Assembly (NCBI RefSeq): GCF_000808535.1
Contig: NZ_JWLV01000001.1
Location: 806,001 to 870,000, forward strand
From: Vibrio sinaloensis
GTDB lineage: Bacteria > Pseudomonadota > Gammaproteobacteria > Enterobacterales > Vibrionaceae
Length of the DNA stretch: 64,000 bases
Direction of reading: 5' to 3'
Below the pieces are notes generated by a model. The model ran no database searches. It worked only from the letters and a program-made list of their open reading frames with translations, and was not told the origin of the DNA. A program made the position numbers and the translations under genes. Shown here one piece after another: positions 8,216-17,859 of the stretch (its first letter is position 1; the number at the start of each line of letters is the position of its first letter).

Positions 8216-9115
8216 ATGTCTAACGAAAACTGGTTCAGTAGCTTTCCAGAAATGGATCGCTCCGATCTGAGGGCTATCCGCAAAACACTCGATGGTGCAT
8301 ATCGCGACTTTTCTCGCGAATATGGCGATATGATCGAATCCTTCTTTGATCCTCTGCTCTCGTTCCTAGTTTGGTTCGAAAAACTGCTTATTTCGACACC
8401 TTGGGTCATTACACTCGCGGTGTTTACAGCGCTCGTTTACTTTGCGAGTCGCTCATGGAAACTGGGTGTCGGTTGCCTAGTTTCTCTCTTGCTCATTGGT
8501 TATTTCGGCATGTGGGATGACACAATGCGCACGCTAAGCATCATTACCGTCTGTACCATGCTCTCCATTGTGCTTGGAATCCCCATTGGCATTGCCATGG
8601 CACGATCCAACCGTGTCCAATCGACGGTGACACCGATGCTCGACATTATGCAAACCATGCCAGCGTTTGTTTACCTGATCCCCGTGGTCATGCTACTAGG
8701 TATCGGTAAAATTCCCGGTCTCATCGCGGTCGTCATTTACGCCATCCCGCCCGTCATTCGACTCACCAATCTGGGTATTCGTCTAGTCGACAAAGAGGTA
8801 TTAGAGGCATCGACTGCGTTTGGTGCCAACGCCAAGCAGAGACTGTTTGGTGTCCAGCTGCCGCTTGCCATGCCAACGATAATGGCAGGTATCAACCAAA
8901 CCATCATGATGGCGCTTTCCATGGTCGTGATTGCGTCGATGATAGGCGTAAAAGGACTGGGGCAACCCGTTCTAAAATCCATTACTAACCAATACTTTAC
9001 TCTTGGCCTTCTTAATGGTTTTGCCATTGTTGCATTGGCCATCCTATTTGACCGCGCGTCGCAAGCGTACGCCAAACGAACTCAGGCTCACTTAGGAGAT
9101 CTAAAACATGACTAA
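8216..9115 (+). CDS. proW: Glycine betaine/choline-type ABC transporter permease
   Basis: A 299-residue inner-membrane permease of the ProW/OpuAB family. The first ~60 residues are hydrophilic and cytosolic. About six to seven hydrophobic helices follow from near 63. The EAA-loop EASTAFGANAKQRLFGVQLP (about 197-216) is the ATPase contact. It overlaps proV by 8 bp, implying translational coupling. An AAGGAA element lies 10-15 bp upstream of the ATG. Confidence 0.92.
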   Translation: MSNENWFSSFPEMDRSDLRAIRKTLDGAYRDFSREYGDMIESFFDPLLSFLVWFEKLLISTPWVITLAVFTALVYFASRSWKLGVGCLVSLLLIGYFGMWDDTMRTLSIITVCTMLSIVLGIPIGIAMARSNRVQSTVTPMLDIMQTMPAFVYLIPVVMLLGIGKIPGLIAVVIYAIPPVIRLTNLGIRLVDKEVLEASTAFGANAKQRLFGVQLPLAMPTIMAGINQTIMMALSMVVIASMIGVKGLGQPVLKSITNQYFTLGLLNGFAIVALAILFDRASQAYAKRTQAHLGDLKHD

Positions 9116-10334
9116 GCCTCTTATCGAAATCAGTGGTCTGTACAAGGTGTTTGGTCCAAAACCCGCTTCGGTCATGGAGCGGGTGAAACGCGGTGACAGT
9201 AAAGACCAAGTTTTGGCTGATACTGGCCACACAGTAGGTCTCAAAGAGATCGACTTAAAAATCAATAAAGGTGAAATTTTCGTCATCATGGGGCTTTCGG
9301 GCTCAGGTAAGTCGACGCTCATTCGTCACTTCAATCGCCTTATCGACCCAACCGAAGGAAAAATTCTGGTGGAAGGCACCGACGTGATGCAGCTCAACCA
9401 AAAAGATCTTGAGCAATTTCGTCGCAAAAAGATGTCGATGGTGTTTCAGCGCTTTGGTCTTCTCCCGCACAGAACCGTTGTTGACAACGTCGCCTATGGG
9501 CTAGAGATTCAAGGACTCTCGAAACAAGAGAGAACAGACAAAGCGTTTCAGTGGCTCGATACTGTGGGTCTAAAAGGGTACGAAAACCAATACCCTTCGC
9601 AGCTATCTGGCGGGCAGCAGCAACGGGTTGGCCTAGCGCGTGCCCTGTGTACCGATGCAGAAATCCTGCTAATGGATGAAGCCTTCTCTGCGTTGGATCC
9701 CCTTATTCGCAGTGAAATGCAGGATCAATTGATCGAGCTGCAAGAAAAGCTGCACAAAACCATCGTGTTCATTACTCACGATCTCGATGAGGCGCTGCGC
9801 CTTGGAGACCGAATTGCCATTTTGAAAGATGGTTTACTCGTGCAGCAAGGCACGCCAGATGAAATCTTACTTAACCCGGCAGATGATTACGTTGAAGCTT
9901 TCGTCAAAGACGTGAATCGCGCGCGTGCATTGACGGTTGAAACGGTGATGAATCCCCCAGCGTCACGAATCACCGCAAACACGATTCAAGAAGCCATCGC
10001 GCAGATGAAAGGCATCAAACAAGATTACGCCTATCATGTGACCGACGAAGGCTATCAAGGCGTTTTGACCAAAGAGGGATTACTCGATGCTGCCAAGCAA
10101 ACCTCTACGGAAGAGATCGGCGACGAAATATACGAAGAAGTCCCTGCTATCTCGCCAGACTCAGCGATTGAAGAAGTCTTGATGGAAAGTATTTCAAGCG
10201 ATTATTCGCTCCCCGTCGTGGACGATGAAGGGAATCTTCAAGGCGAGTTGGAACGCAGTGCTGTTGCGGAAATATTTGCCGATAACGTGGAAGGAGAAAA
10301 TCGCCCCGACCCAAAGCTCCATAAGGCTTCGTAG
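9108..10334 (+). CDS. proV: Glycine betaine/proline ABC transporter ATPase with CBS domains
   Basis: A 408-residue ATPase energising the ProW channel. Walker A GLSGSGKST is near 63-71, signature LSGGQQQR near 166, Walker B LLMDEAFSALD near 187-197, and the H-loop His in FITHDLDEAL. After the ATPase domain (to about 270) two CBS-like repeats extend to about 390; in OpuA-type transporters these sense ionic strength and gate transport. The start is backed by AGGAG 8-9 nt upstream inside proW. A terminator follows directly. Confidence 0.94.
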   Translation: MTKPLIEISGLYKVFGPKPASVMERVKRGDSKDQVLADTGHTVGLKEIDLKINKGEIFVIMGLSGSGKSTLIRHFNRLIDPTEGKILVEGTDVMQLNQKDLEQFRRKKMSMVFQRFGLLPHRTVVDNVAYGLEIQGLSKQERTDKAFQWLDTVGLKGYENQYPSQLSGGQQQRVGLARALCTDAEILLMDEAFSALDPLIRSEMQDQLIELQEKLHKTIVFITHDLDEALRLGDRIAILKDGLLVQQGTPDEILLNPADDYVEAFVKDVNRARALTVETVMNPPASRITANTIQEAIAQMKGIKQDYAYHVTDEGYQGVLTKEGLLDAAKQTSTEEIGDEIYEEVPAISPDSAIEEVLMESISSDYSLPVVDDEGNLQGELERSAVAEIFADNVEGENRPDPKLHKAS

Positions 10335-10361
10335 GCCGATTTTTAAAACATAACACCCGAT

Positions 10362-10390
10362 AAAAAACGCTGGTCTCGCCAGCGTTTTTT
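10362..10390 (+). terminator. Rho-independent terminator of the proXWV operon
   Basis: A perfect 12-bp stem (AAAAAACGCTGG and CCAGCGTTTTTT) with a TCTCG loop and a T6 end, 28 bp after the proV stop. Its A-tract also makes it usable on the opposite strand. Confidence 0.92.
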
Positions 10391-10517
10391 ATTAGTACTC
10401 AATACAAAGACAGACATGAATTAGAGTCAATTTCGTGATCAAACTTTAGTTTAATTACTATTTCTGTTAACCTTGTCGCGATTTTTTGTTTCGAACTCTA
10501 ACTATTTGCGAGGATAA

Positions 10518-12110
10518 ATGAGTAGTACTAAGGATAGGTATAGCATCGAAAACACTGATTACACTGTGGGTCAGGACAACGTCCAGAAATGGGGATTTGA
10601 CGTTCACAACCCTGTGTTTGGTGCCAGTGCCGGATTAATCATCCTCTTTTTAATCGCCTTGCTGGTTGTGGATCCTGCAACAGCGAAAGCCTCTCTTGAT
10701 GGCATCAAATGGCAAATCATCGGAAGTTTTGACAACCTCTTCATGTGGTCTGGAAACTTGTTCCTCATTTTCTGTATTGGCTTAGCGTTATCTCCCTACG
10801 GCAAAATCCGTATTGGGGGCGTAGAAGCCAAACCGGAACACTCCAATTTGTCGTGGATTGCGATGCTGTTCGCTGCTGGCATGGGTATCGGCCTTATGTT
10901 TTGGGGCGTGGCAGAGCCCGTTGCGTACTTTACTGGTTGGTATGAAACGCCGTTAAATGTCGAGCCATATTCTGAAGAAGCAGTACGCGTGGCATTGGGC
11001 GCGACCATGTTCCACTGGGGCTTACACCCTTGGGCAATCTACGCAGTGGTTGCCTTAGCCATGGCATTCTTTGCCTTCAATAAGGGCTTACCACTCTCCA
11101 TTCGCTCCGTGTTTTACCCACTACTGGGTGACCGTACTTGGGGTTGGTTTGGCCATATCATCGATATTCTAGCCGTACTCGCGACTCTATTTGGTCTTGC
11201 GACCTCTCTAGGCCTTGGCGCTCAACAAGCAGCGAGCGGTATTGGTCATGTATTTGGCTTTGAAACTGGCCTTGGCCTGCAATTGGGTGTGATTGCGTTT
11301 GTCACGTCACTGGCGGTTGTCTCAGTGGTACGCGGTATCGATGGCGGAGTAAAAGTCCTCAGTAACACCAACTTGATTGTCGCTTTTGCCCTATTGATGT
11401 TTGTAATTTTGGCGGGTTTAGCCGCTGCACTGGGCTCAATTCCAGATACCTTGATTGGCTATGCGGAGAATGTCATTGCCCTGAGTAACCCTCATGGCCG
11501 TGAAGACGAAGCTTGGATGCATGGTTGGACCGTCTTTTACTGGGCTTGGTGGATCTCTTGGTCACCATGTGTCGGTATGTTCATCGCTCGCGTGTCAAAA
11601 GGTCGTACCGTACGTGAGTTCATTACGGCAGTAATCTTAATCCCAACCAGCATTACGCTAATTTGGATGTCGGCGTTTGGCGGTATTGCCATTGAACAGG
11701 TGATCAGCAAAGTGGGCGAACTCGGTGAAAACGGGCTCAGTGACATCACCCTTTCACTCTTCTACGCGTATGAAGCGATGCCAATGAGTGAGATCTTATC
11801 GGTGATTTCGATTGTGTTGATCATGGTGTTCTTTATCACTTCTTCAGACTCTGCATCACTGGTTGTTGATAGCATCACCTCTGGTGGTAAAGTTGATGCC
11901 CCTGTACCACAGCGTATTTTCTGGGCCTCCATCGAAGGTGCTATTGCCGCAGTATTACTGTGGGTTGGCGGTACCGAAGCGATTCAAGCACTTCAAGCTG
12001 GTACCATCTCGACGGGCTTACCGTTCACCGTGATCTTATTGGTCATGTGTGTCAGCTTAGTGATGGGAATGCGAACGGAAATGCAGCATCATAAATTAAG
12101 CTACGCGTAG
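10518..12110 (+). CDS. BCCT-family betaine/carnitine/choline transporter
   Basis: A 530-residue secondary transporter of the inner membrane with about 12 hydrophobic helices. The family signature is clear: GMGIGLMFWGVAEP in the third helix region and the Trp-rich GWTVFYWAWWISWSPCVGMF in the substrate-binding helix. Such carriers import betaine-like osmolytes with Na+ or H+. The N-terminus is hydrophilic and the C-terminal tail is very short, unlike the long osmosensory tail of Corynebacterium BetP. It stands next to proXWV but has its own promoter region and terminator. The exact substrate cannot be read. Confidence 0.94.
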   Translation: MSSTKDRYSIENTDYTVGQDNVQKWGFDVHNPVFGASAGLIILFLIALLVVDPATAKASLDGIKWQIIGSFDNLFMWSGNLFLIFCIGLALSPYGKIRIGGVEAKPEHSNLSWIAMLFAAGMGIGLMFWGVAEPVAYFTGWYETPLNVEPYSEEAVRVALGATMFHWGLHPWAIYAVVALAMAFFAFNKGLPLSIRSVFYPLLGDRTWGWFGHIIDILAVLATLFGLATSLGLGAQQAASGIGHVFGFETGLGLQLGVIAFVTSLAVVSVVRGIDGGVKVLSNTNLIVAFALLMFVILAGLAAALGSIPDTLIGYAENVIALSNPHGREDEAWMHGWTVFYWAWWISWSPCVGMFIARVSKGRTVREFITAVILIPTSITLIWMSAFGGIAIEQVISKVGELGENGLSDITLSLFYAYEAMPMSEILSVISIVLIMVFFITSSDSASLVVDSITSGGKVDAPVPQRIFWASIEGAIAAVLLWVGGTEAIQALQAGTISTGLPFTVILLVMCVSLVMGMRTEMQHHKLSYA

Positions 12111-12120
12111 TAGAATCAAC

Positions 12121-12146
12121 AAGGCCTGCGATTGCAGGCCTTTTTA
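12121..12146 (+). terminator. Rho-independent terminator of the BCCT gene
   Basis: A perfect 9-bp stem (AAGGCCTGC and GCAGGCCTT, loop GATT) continuing into TTTTTATTG, 10 bp after the stop codon. Confidence 0.92.
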
Positions 12147-12149
12147 TTG

Positions 12150-12413
12150 TTAATCTCGCGGTTTTTGACACTCTTTTTTGTCTTTGGTTAAGTTAGCCAG
12201 CGCTCTTGCTTCTATGTTTTCCGAGTCCTGATAAACCTCAAACGCATCGCCATTTTTATACCCCGCGAAATGCATGATTGACTGCAGCGCGCAGGTGAAA
12301 AATGCCATCACTGCAATAATGAACATCACGACACCGCCCACCTCTAACTGCATCATCAACAGCGCGAACCCAAACACAGCCGCCGCAACAATCGCTTTGT
12401 TTTTACTATTCAT
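12150..12413 (-). CDS. Small two-helix membrane protein, hypothetical
   Basis: An 87-residue protein from ATG 12413, preceded by a clear AGGGAG element 4-5 nt upstream. A longer frame opens upstream at 12467, but its extra 18 residues (MTHYLYHQS...) have no ribosome site. Two hydrophobic segments (about 7-20 and 26-45) and a charged C-terminal half ending KDKKECQKPRD predict a hairpin membrane protein with cytosolic tail. No family recognised. It is convergent with the BCCT gene, whose terminator abuts its stop. Confidence 0.7.
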   Translation of the reverse strand: MNSKNKAIVAAAVFGFALLMMQLEVGGVVMFIIAVMAFFTCALQSIMHFAGYKNGDAFEVYQDSENIEARALANLTKDKKECQKPRD

Positions 12414-12520
12414 ACCACTCCCTAACAACAACGAGTCTTTTGATTGATGGTACAAATAGTGAGTCACGCATAGTTTGAGTAAACACTCAGATGCTCATTG
12501 AGTTAGTAACAGTTGGCTCA

Positions 12521-12548
12521 AAAAGCCCCCACAGACTAGTAGAGGCTT
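12521..12548 (-). terminator. Probable terminator of the GH3 gene
   Basis: Read on the minus strand, an AAGCC arm pairs with GGCTT across a long loop and ends in TTTTTG, 23 bp beyond the GH3 stop. The stem is short, hence modest confidence. Confidence 0.45.
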
Positions 12549-12570
12549 CATCCAGATTTAAAAAACGGTG

Positions 12571-15459
12571 CTATGACAGGTTGAAAGTTAGGGTTTCAAT
12601 TTCTGCCCCTGGTTTGACGAAATCTATCGACAGATGGTACTGGCCTTTTTCCAGTTGAACCTGAAGGCCATCAACGCGCACTGACTTTCCACCTGTGCCG
12701 TTAATTGCCAAACTCATACTGAACTCATCATCAATGTAAAGGCTGCATGACGACTGAGCCAACGCATCTCGCGAGTACTTCATCACCGCTTGGCATTGGT
12801 AAATACCCGCCTGTTCGACCACAATATCCAACTCGATATTCTGTGAGGCGCCGAGCTCCATAGGTACATCGACTGGATGTGCGGTCGTTATCTCCTCCTG
12901 TGTTTTGGCTTTAAAGCGTTTGATTGGCTCATAAGCGGTAAGCGGTCTTCCCATCACTGGCGCATTCAGAATAAAGCGACAAATGTTCATCGCACTGCGT
13001 TGCAACTCTGCAAGGGTTAAGGCTCCCGACTCCAGTGCTGCAAGGGTGTCATCTTCCATGGCATTGCGCTGCGCCCCATCATTCTCAACCACCATATAGA
13101 GATCGTTTTGCGCCCGCAGCATGTAGGAGGTGTAGGTTTTTGACTCCTCTCCCGCCGAGATTGGGTTGTTCATCTTCGCCCACCAGTCGGTCATCACTAT
13201 GCCGCTAAATCCCCACTCTTCACGTAACAAGGTGGTATTGAGGTCGTAGTTTGAGGCAGCCCAATGGCCGTTAACCGGGTTATAAGAGGTCATGATTGTC
13301 GACGCTTTACCCAGTTTCACCGCCATCTCAAACGGTTTGACGTGAACTTCACGCAAGGCTCGCTCAGACATCACGCTGTCAACGTCTACCCTAGCCGTTT
13401 CTTGATCGTTCGCTGCATAGTGCTTAATTGTTCCTGACACACCCGCTTGGTGTAAACCTAGCGTTTGAGCCGATGCCATCATGCCAGTCAAAAATGGGTC
13501 CTCAGAGAAATACTCAAAGTTGCGACCATTTAATGGGTGGCGATGAATATTGATCCCGGGGCCAAGCAAGGTATCAATCTGATTGGCACGCAACTCTTGG
13601 CCAATGAGATTGAACAGTTGTTGGTTAAGCTCTCGGTTCCATGTACAGCCTAGCAATGTCCCTATTGGAACTTGCGTTGCTTTGTGTCCACTGTCCATGC
13701 GGATACCGGAAGGCCCATCGGCAGCCGCGGCAATAGGAATGCCAAATTCGAACAGACTGTCACACACACCACCAAACGCGGCCGCCGTGCCTGGGGTCAC
13801 CTTAGGACTGCACATACCTTCGCCACGCACCAAAATCGCCATTTGCTCCGCCGATAATTGACCAACAAACGCCTCTAACGATGCCTTACCTGATTTAACG
13901 TCGCCCAGTTTTAAGCCCACGTCTCCCGTTTGCGCGATCTCACGCGGCTGATTGGCTTCTATGCGCTCTCGCATGCAAACGGTTCGCTTTGGCGTCACTT
14001 CATAGCGAGCCTCATAGACCGCGTGCTCATTCATTTGACCAGGCTTTAATCGCTCAATAGGCTCTATAGGCGCACAGACTTCCTGTAATTGCTCAATCAC
14101 CAATAAAGTGGCCAAACACCAAGTCTCAGCAATGGGCTGCGCTTGACGCACGCTGCCACCAAGAAAGAAACGATACTCGCCTTCTTCGAGCAAATAACAA
14201 CTCTTGTGACCCGTTACCCCACTGTCGTCATACGATGCGAGTCGATCAATAGGTACCACCAGATGGAGCACTTGCGACGTATGAGGAGCCAGCTTGAGTG
14301 TTTTATCAAAGGCGATCAAAGTACGCGCAGGTTTACCCAACTTACCTTGAGGCGCCTCTACATAGAGCTGAACAACCTCTTTCGCCGAGAAACGATCACC
14401 TGTATTGGTGACTTCAATGTCGACATGTAACGCTGCTTTTGCCCCTTCCCCCTCAACACGGAAATCAAGCACCCGCTTAGAAAACTCACTGTATGACAGA
14501 CCAAAGCCAAATTCGAATTGGACGTGTTGCGGCGCAAAAGTTTCAAAGTAACGATACCCGACATAGATATCTTCTTGATAGACATTGCGCTGCTTGTCGC
14601 CAAAATTAGCGGAAGATGGATAGTGCTCAAGCCGATAGGCAATGGTATCTGTCAATCGACCACTGGGTGATTCGGTTCCGGATAAAACATCAGCCAGCGC
14701 ATCTCCAGCTTCCATACCCGCAGCCCAACTGAACATCACCGCTTTAATTGACTCATGCCCCTCTAGCGTCTCCAGCCACGACATATCCATAATGTTGGTC
14801 ACGTTCATCACGACAATCACGCAATCAAAATGTCGACACACTTCGACGAGTATCTGGGTTTCTTGGGAGGTCAATCGATAGCTGCCCGGCTGGTCGTCAT
14901 TGTCTTGATCTTCACCCGCCGTTCGACCAATGAACACAATCGCCTTAGTCGAGTTTTGTGCCGCCTCGCTCACTAGAGTTGAAGTGACGGGCATCTCTTC
15001 TTGAAACCAAGGCTCTGCCGCCCAACCGCCACCGCCATCGTCAAAAGGATGCGCGTCAACCCAACGTCGATACGTTGCCGCTAACTCTGCATTAAGGGTG
15101 ATGGCAGGGTGTGCCTCTAACCCGTCGAGCGCACTGATTGCGTACGGCACATTCACCGCACCGCCAGAGCCAGTGCCGCTTCGATAGGTGTCGATTTGGC
15201 AGCGACCAAACAACGACACCACATCATTGTCAGAAAGCGGTAACGCATGCTGTTCATTTTTAAGCAAGACAATTCCCTCTGTCGCCGCCTGACGACTGAC
15301 AGGAACCAAGTTCTGTTGCGCGGATTGAATCTGTTTGTTTCGCATAATGGACCACATGATTGAATGATGAATACCTTGTGCGTCGCCCAATGTGAGTGAC
15401 TCACTGTGCTTCTTATACAAAGCATAGTATGCTGACCGCGTTCGCTTATCTCCTAACAA
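12571..15459 (-). CDS. Domain-permuted family GH3 beta-glucosidase, cytoplasmic
   Basis: Cleaves terminal beta-glucose from oligosaccharides. The domain order is inverted. The alpha/beta sandwich domain comes first (ATEGIVLLKNE at about 60-70) with its fibronectin-like partner (about 310-430). The TIM-barrel domain follows, with LGPGINIHRHPLNGRNFEYF (about 635) and nucleophile Asp near 757 in GIVMTDWWA. A final beta-sandwich of ~110 residues may bind sugar. No signal peptide. The longest frame uses TTG at 15459 without a ribosome site and leaves only 27 bp to the divergent AraC start; ATGs at 15357 or 15345, just before the conserved part, are alternatives. It fits the downstream beta-glucan locus. 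Confidence 0.93.
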   Translation of the reverse strand: MLGDKRTRSAYYALYKKHSESLTLGDAQGIHHSIMWSIMRNKQIQSAQQNLVPVSRQAATEGIVLLKNEQHALPLSDNDVVSLFGRCQIDTYRSGTGSGGAVNVPYAISALDGLEAHPAITLNAELAATYRRWVDAHPFDDGGGGWAAEPWFQEEMPVTSTLVSEAAQNSTKAIVFIGRTAGEDQDNDDQPGSYRLTSQETQILVEVCRHFDCVIVVMNVTNIMDMSWLETLEGHESIKAVMFSWAAGMEAGDALADVLSGTESPSGRLTDTIAYRLEHYPSSANFGDKQRNVYQEDIYVGYRYFETFAPQHVQFEFGFGLSYSEFSKRVLDFRVEGEGAKAALHVDIEVTNTGDRFSAKEVVQLYVEAPQGKLGKPARTLIAFDKTLKLAPHTSQVLHLVVPIDRLASYDDSGVTGHKSCYLLEEGEYRFFLGGSVRQAQPIAETWCLATLLVIEQLQEVCAPIEPIERLKPGQMNEHAVYEARYEVTPKRTVCMRERIEANQPREIAQTGDVGLKLGDVKSGKASLEAFVGQLSAEQMAILVRGEGMCSPKVTPGTAAAFGGVCDSLFEFGIPIAAAADGPSGIRMDSGHKATQVPIGTLLGCTWNRELNQQLFNLIGQELRANQIDTLLGPGINIHRHPLNGRNFEYFSEDPFLTGMMASAQTLGLHQAGVSGTIKHYAANDQETARVDVDSVMSERALREVHVKPFEMAVKLGKASTIMTSYNPVNGHWAASNYDLNTTLLREEWGFSGIVMTDWWAKMNNPISAGEESKTYTSYMLRAQNDLYMVVENDGAQRNAMEDDTLAALESGALTLAELQRSAMNICRFILNAPVMGRPLTAYEPIKRFKAKTQEEITTAHPVDVPMELGASQNIELDIVVEQAGIYQCQAVMKYSRDALAQSSCSLYIDDEFSMSLAINGTGGKSVRVDGLQVQLEKGQYHLSIDFVKPGAEIETLTFNLS

Positions 15460-15486
15460 AGCGACACAAATAAGGAAATTAACGAC

Positions 15487-16368
15487 ATGGCAATCCGATA
15501 TAGACTTAGCTCACACCAACGGCACCAACATCTAAGTTTTGCCTTTGTCGATGGCGACCATCAGTCCGATTTCGCGCTGCATCAACATGACTTTTCTGAA
15601 CTTTTTCTTGTGGTTGAGGGAAGTGGCAAACACTTGGTGGCAAACTACCAATATCCGCTCACCGCAGGGGATGTATTTGTTATAAAGGGCGAAACAGAAC
15701 ACGGCTTCAAAGACGTCAAGGATCTCAAGCTGATTAACTTGATGTTTGATGCCAACGCCCCTTTCTTCGAGCTTCCTTCTATGCGTGCTCTTTCGGGATA
15801 CCAGGCGCTGTTCAACATTGAGCCTTTGGCGCGACAAACGACTGACTATCAAGCCAAGTTGACCCTATCCCAAGCTCAGCTGACGGATATCAAACACCTT
15901 CTTGAATCGATCCGAGTCGAGTACGAAACAGGGCGAGCTGGCTTTGAAGTGATGATCAACAGCTTAATGCAGCAATTGATTATCACCTTGGCAAGGATCT
16001 ACGCCGATCAGCAAGAGGCAGCGCCGAAACCGACACACGCATTGAGCCGCGCAATGGTTTATATCGAGCAGCACTATACGTCTGGTGAGGTTTCTCCTGA
16101 GCATATTGCTCATGCCGCATTTATCAGCCAGCGTCAATTGGAGAGGCTTTTCAAACAGTATTTAAACAGCTCCCCCAACCAGTACGTCCGCCAACTGCAA
16201 ATGTCCTACGCCCATAAGCTGATTACGGAAGAGAAACTCACCTCGGTGCAACAGATTGCCGAACAATCTGGGTTTCATGACAGCAACTACTTCTCAAAAT
16301 GCTACAAGCAGCGCTTTCATCTCACCCCGCGAGAAGAAATAAAAAAAGCCGCTACTATGAGCGGCTAA
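15487..16368 (+). CDS. AraC-family transcriptional regulator
   Basis: A 293-residue protein with an N-terminal cupin sensor domain (about 10-100, including HQHDFSELFLVVEGSG) and a C-terminal pair of helix-turn-helix motifs (about 190-285; HIAHAAFISQRQLERLFKQY, then QIAEQSGFHDSNYFSKCYKQ). AAGGAAA lies upstream of the ATG. It is divergent from the GH3 gene and most likely activates it in response to a beta-glucoside. No copy of the LacI-type palindrome found elsewhere in the locus occurs between the two genes, so GH3 seems to be under separate control. Confidence 0.92.
   Translation: MAIRYRLSSHQRHQHLSFAFVDGDHQSDFALHQHDFSELFLVVEGSGKHLVANYQYPLTAGDVFVIKGETEHGFKDVKDLKLINLMFDANAPFFELPSMRALSGYQALFNIEPLARQTTDYQAKLTLSQAQLTDIKHLLESIRVEYETGRAGFEVMINSLMQQLIITLARIYADQQEAAPKPTHALSRAMVYIEQHYTSGEVSPEHIAHAAFISQRQLERLFKQYLNSSPNQYVRQLQMSYAHKLITEEKLTSVQQIAEQSGFHDSNYFSKCYKQRFHLTPREEIKKAATMSG
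16341..16366 (-). terminator. Terminator for minus-strand transcripts, overlapping the araC 3-prime end
   Basis: Read on the minus strand, a 7-bp stem (AGCCGCT and AGCGGCT, loop of 6) is followed by seven T. It lies inside the last codons of the AraC gene and would stop transcripts of the porin gene that pass its first terminator. Confidence 0.7.
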
Positions 16369-16444
16369 GTGAGCGTTAGGAGCAGTCCCTAAGTCTTCAG
16401 AACGTGTTTGCCTGAACAGTTGCAACACGAAAAAGGATAGTATG

Positions 16445-16484
16445 AAAAAGGAAGGCATCCTGTTCTTGGCCACAAGACGCCTTC
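16445..16484 (-). terminator. Terminator of the porin gene
   Basis: On the minus strand, arms GAAGGC (16479-16484) and GCCTTC (16451-16456), with an inner CTTG/CAAG pairing, are followed by CTTTTTC. It begins 23 bp after the porin stop. Confidence 0.6.
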
Positions 16485-16506
16485 AACATTTGCGCTCGTC
16501 AGTGTA

Positions 16507-17835
16507 TTACCACCACATATCCGCTTGGATACCCACAATAAAGTCGCCATCTTTGCCATTGCCATCACGGTCTTGTCCGTCAAGGTATGACGCTAGGAAG
16601 CGGATTTCTGGGTTAGGACCAAAGCCTGAGCTGACAACCATGGTTGGTGCGATAGTTAACTTGTAATCGTAAGAATCGGCTTTTTCGCCATTACGATCTT
16701 CGTAGTTGAACATGTAGCCTGCTTCTGTTGCGATAAAGAAGTTGTCAGACACAGGGAAGGTAGGACGTACCATCGCCGACACCCAACCATCACTCGCGCC
16801 ATTGTCAAAGTCATTGTATTGAGTTTGTAGCGAGTGGAAGATGTTCACACCGTTATCGAAGAAATAGCCACCCCAAGCGAGCGCGCGGAAAGAAGTATCG
16901 TTGTCATCAACCGCTTTAACACATGAAGTGCCACAGCCCGAACCTGTGGTTAGCCAGCTTTGATAATCACTGCCTGGTTTGTAAGTATTGTATGTTGTAA
17001 TCGTGCCACCTAGCAGGTTACCCGAGCCCAACCCTTTACCCGCTTGGGCGATGTACTTGGTAAAGCCTTTATCAGACAACCCAAATACCGAGTCGGTATG
17101 AACGATGGCTGTCATCTCGTAACCTTTTTCCGCAAAGGCCTCTTCACCCGCGCCAAAACCTAAATCAATCATGTTGTCTGGCATAAACTTCGCCATGGCA
17201 TGCAGCTCGACGCTACCCAAGTTCACGCCAGTGTGGAACGCGTGCATGATGTTGTTGCCATCACCCCAAAAGCCGGTATCGCCAGAGTCATCACTCGCGA
17301 TGTAAGCGAAATCCCATTTGTTGCCACCTAGCTCCACGCCTTCGATGCCCACACCCGTACCCGACATATCGGTGTAGAAAAAGTCGGTCATAAAGATGTA
17401 GTTATCTTTGCCGTAGAATCGTTTACCGCCCCATACAACGCCGGTATCGGAGACACCTTCAAACTCAACAAAAGTTTCCGCCATACCAATTTCACTGTTG
17501 GTGGCATCGGCGTTTGCACCTAACTGGTTAGTCGCGTATTGCGCGTTATCCGCAGCAGCGCGGGTTTTGATTCGGATCTGCTGGCCCGCGTCGTTGACAA
17601 AGTTCTTTTGCAGTGCCAATTCAAAGTGGCTATCAGATTCTACGCCTAATCGACCTAAACGCTCTTTCGATGCAGGGAACTTAGCACGCTTGAAGTCATC
17701 ATTTTTGCTGTAAAGGACACCCGCACGGAAATAACCGTGAAATTCGAATCCTTCGGATTTTTCTGCTAACGCAGGTAGTGAGGTGACTCCAGTCGTCGCG
17801 ATAAGGCAAGCAAGAGTAATCTTAGACAGTTTCAT
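16507..17835 (-). CDS. LamB-type carbohydrate porin
   Basis: A 442-residue outer-membrane protein. A signal peptide spans about 1-24 (cleavage after LPALA). The mature N-terminus has the maltoporin-like FEFHGYFRAG motif, and the chain ends in Trp, the terminal aromatic needed for barrel insertion. Length and pattern fit the 18-strand LamB family. GGAG lies 5 nt before the ATG. Given the neighbouring GH16, GH17 and ABC genes it probably admits beta-glucan oligosaccharides rather than maltodextrins (inference). Two LacI-type palindromes sit 26-41 and about 200 bp upstream of its start. Confidence 0.92.
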   Translation of the reverse strand: MKLSKITLACLIATTGVTSLPALAEKSEGFEFHGYFRAGVLYSKNDDFKRAKFPASKERLGRLGVESDSHFELALQKNFVNDAGQQIRIKTRAAADNAQYATNQLGANADATNSEIGMAETFVEFEGVSDTGVVWGGKRFYGKDNYIFMTDFFYTDMSGTGVGIEGVELGGNKWDFAYIASDDSGDTGFWGDGNNIMHAFHTGVNLGSVELHAMAKFMPDNMIDLGFGAGEEAFAEKGYEMTAIVHTDSVFGLSDKGFTKYIAQAGKGLGSGNLLGGTITTYNTYKPGSDYQSWLTTGSGCGTSCVKAVDDNDTSFRALAWGGYFFDNGVNIFHSLQTQYNDFDNGASDGWVSAMVRPTFPVSDNFFIATEAGYMFNYEDRNGEKADSYDYKLTIAPTMVVSSGFGPNPEIRFLASYLDGQDRDGNGKDGDFIVGIQADMWW

Positions 17836-17859
17836 AGTAACTCCATGTTATTTCGCGCC

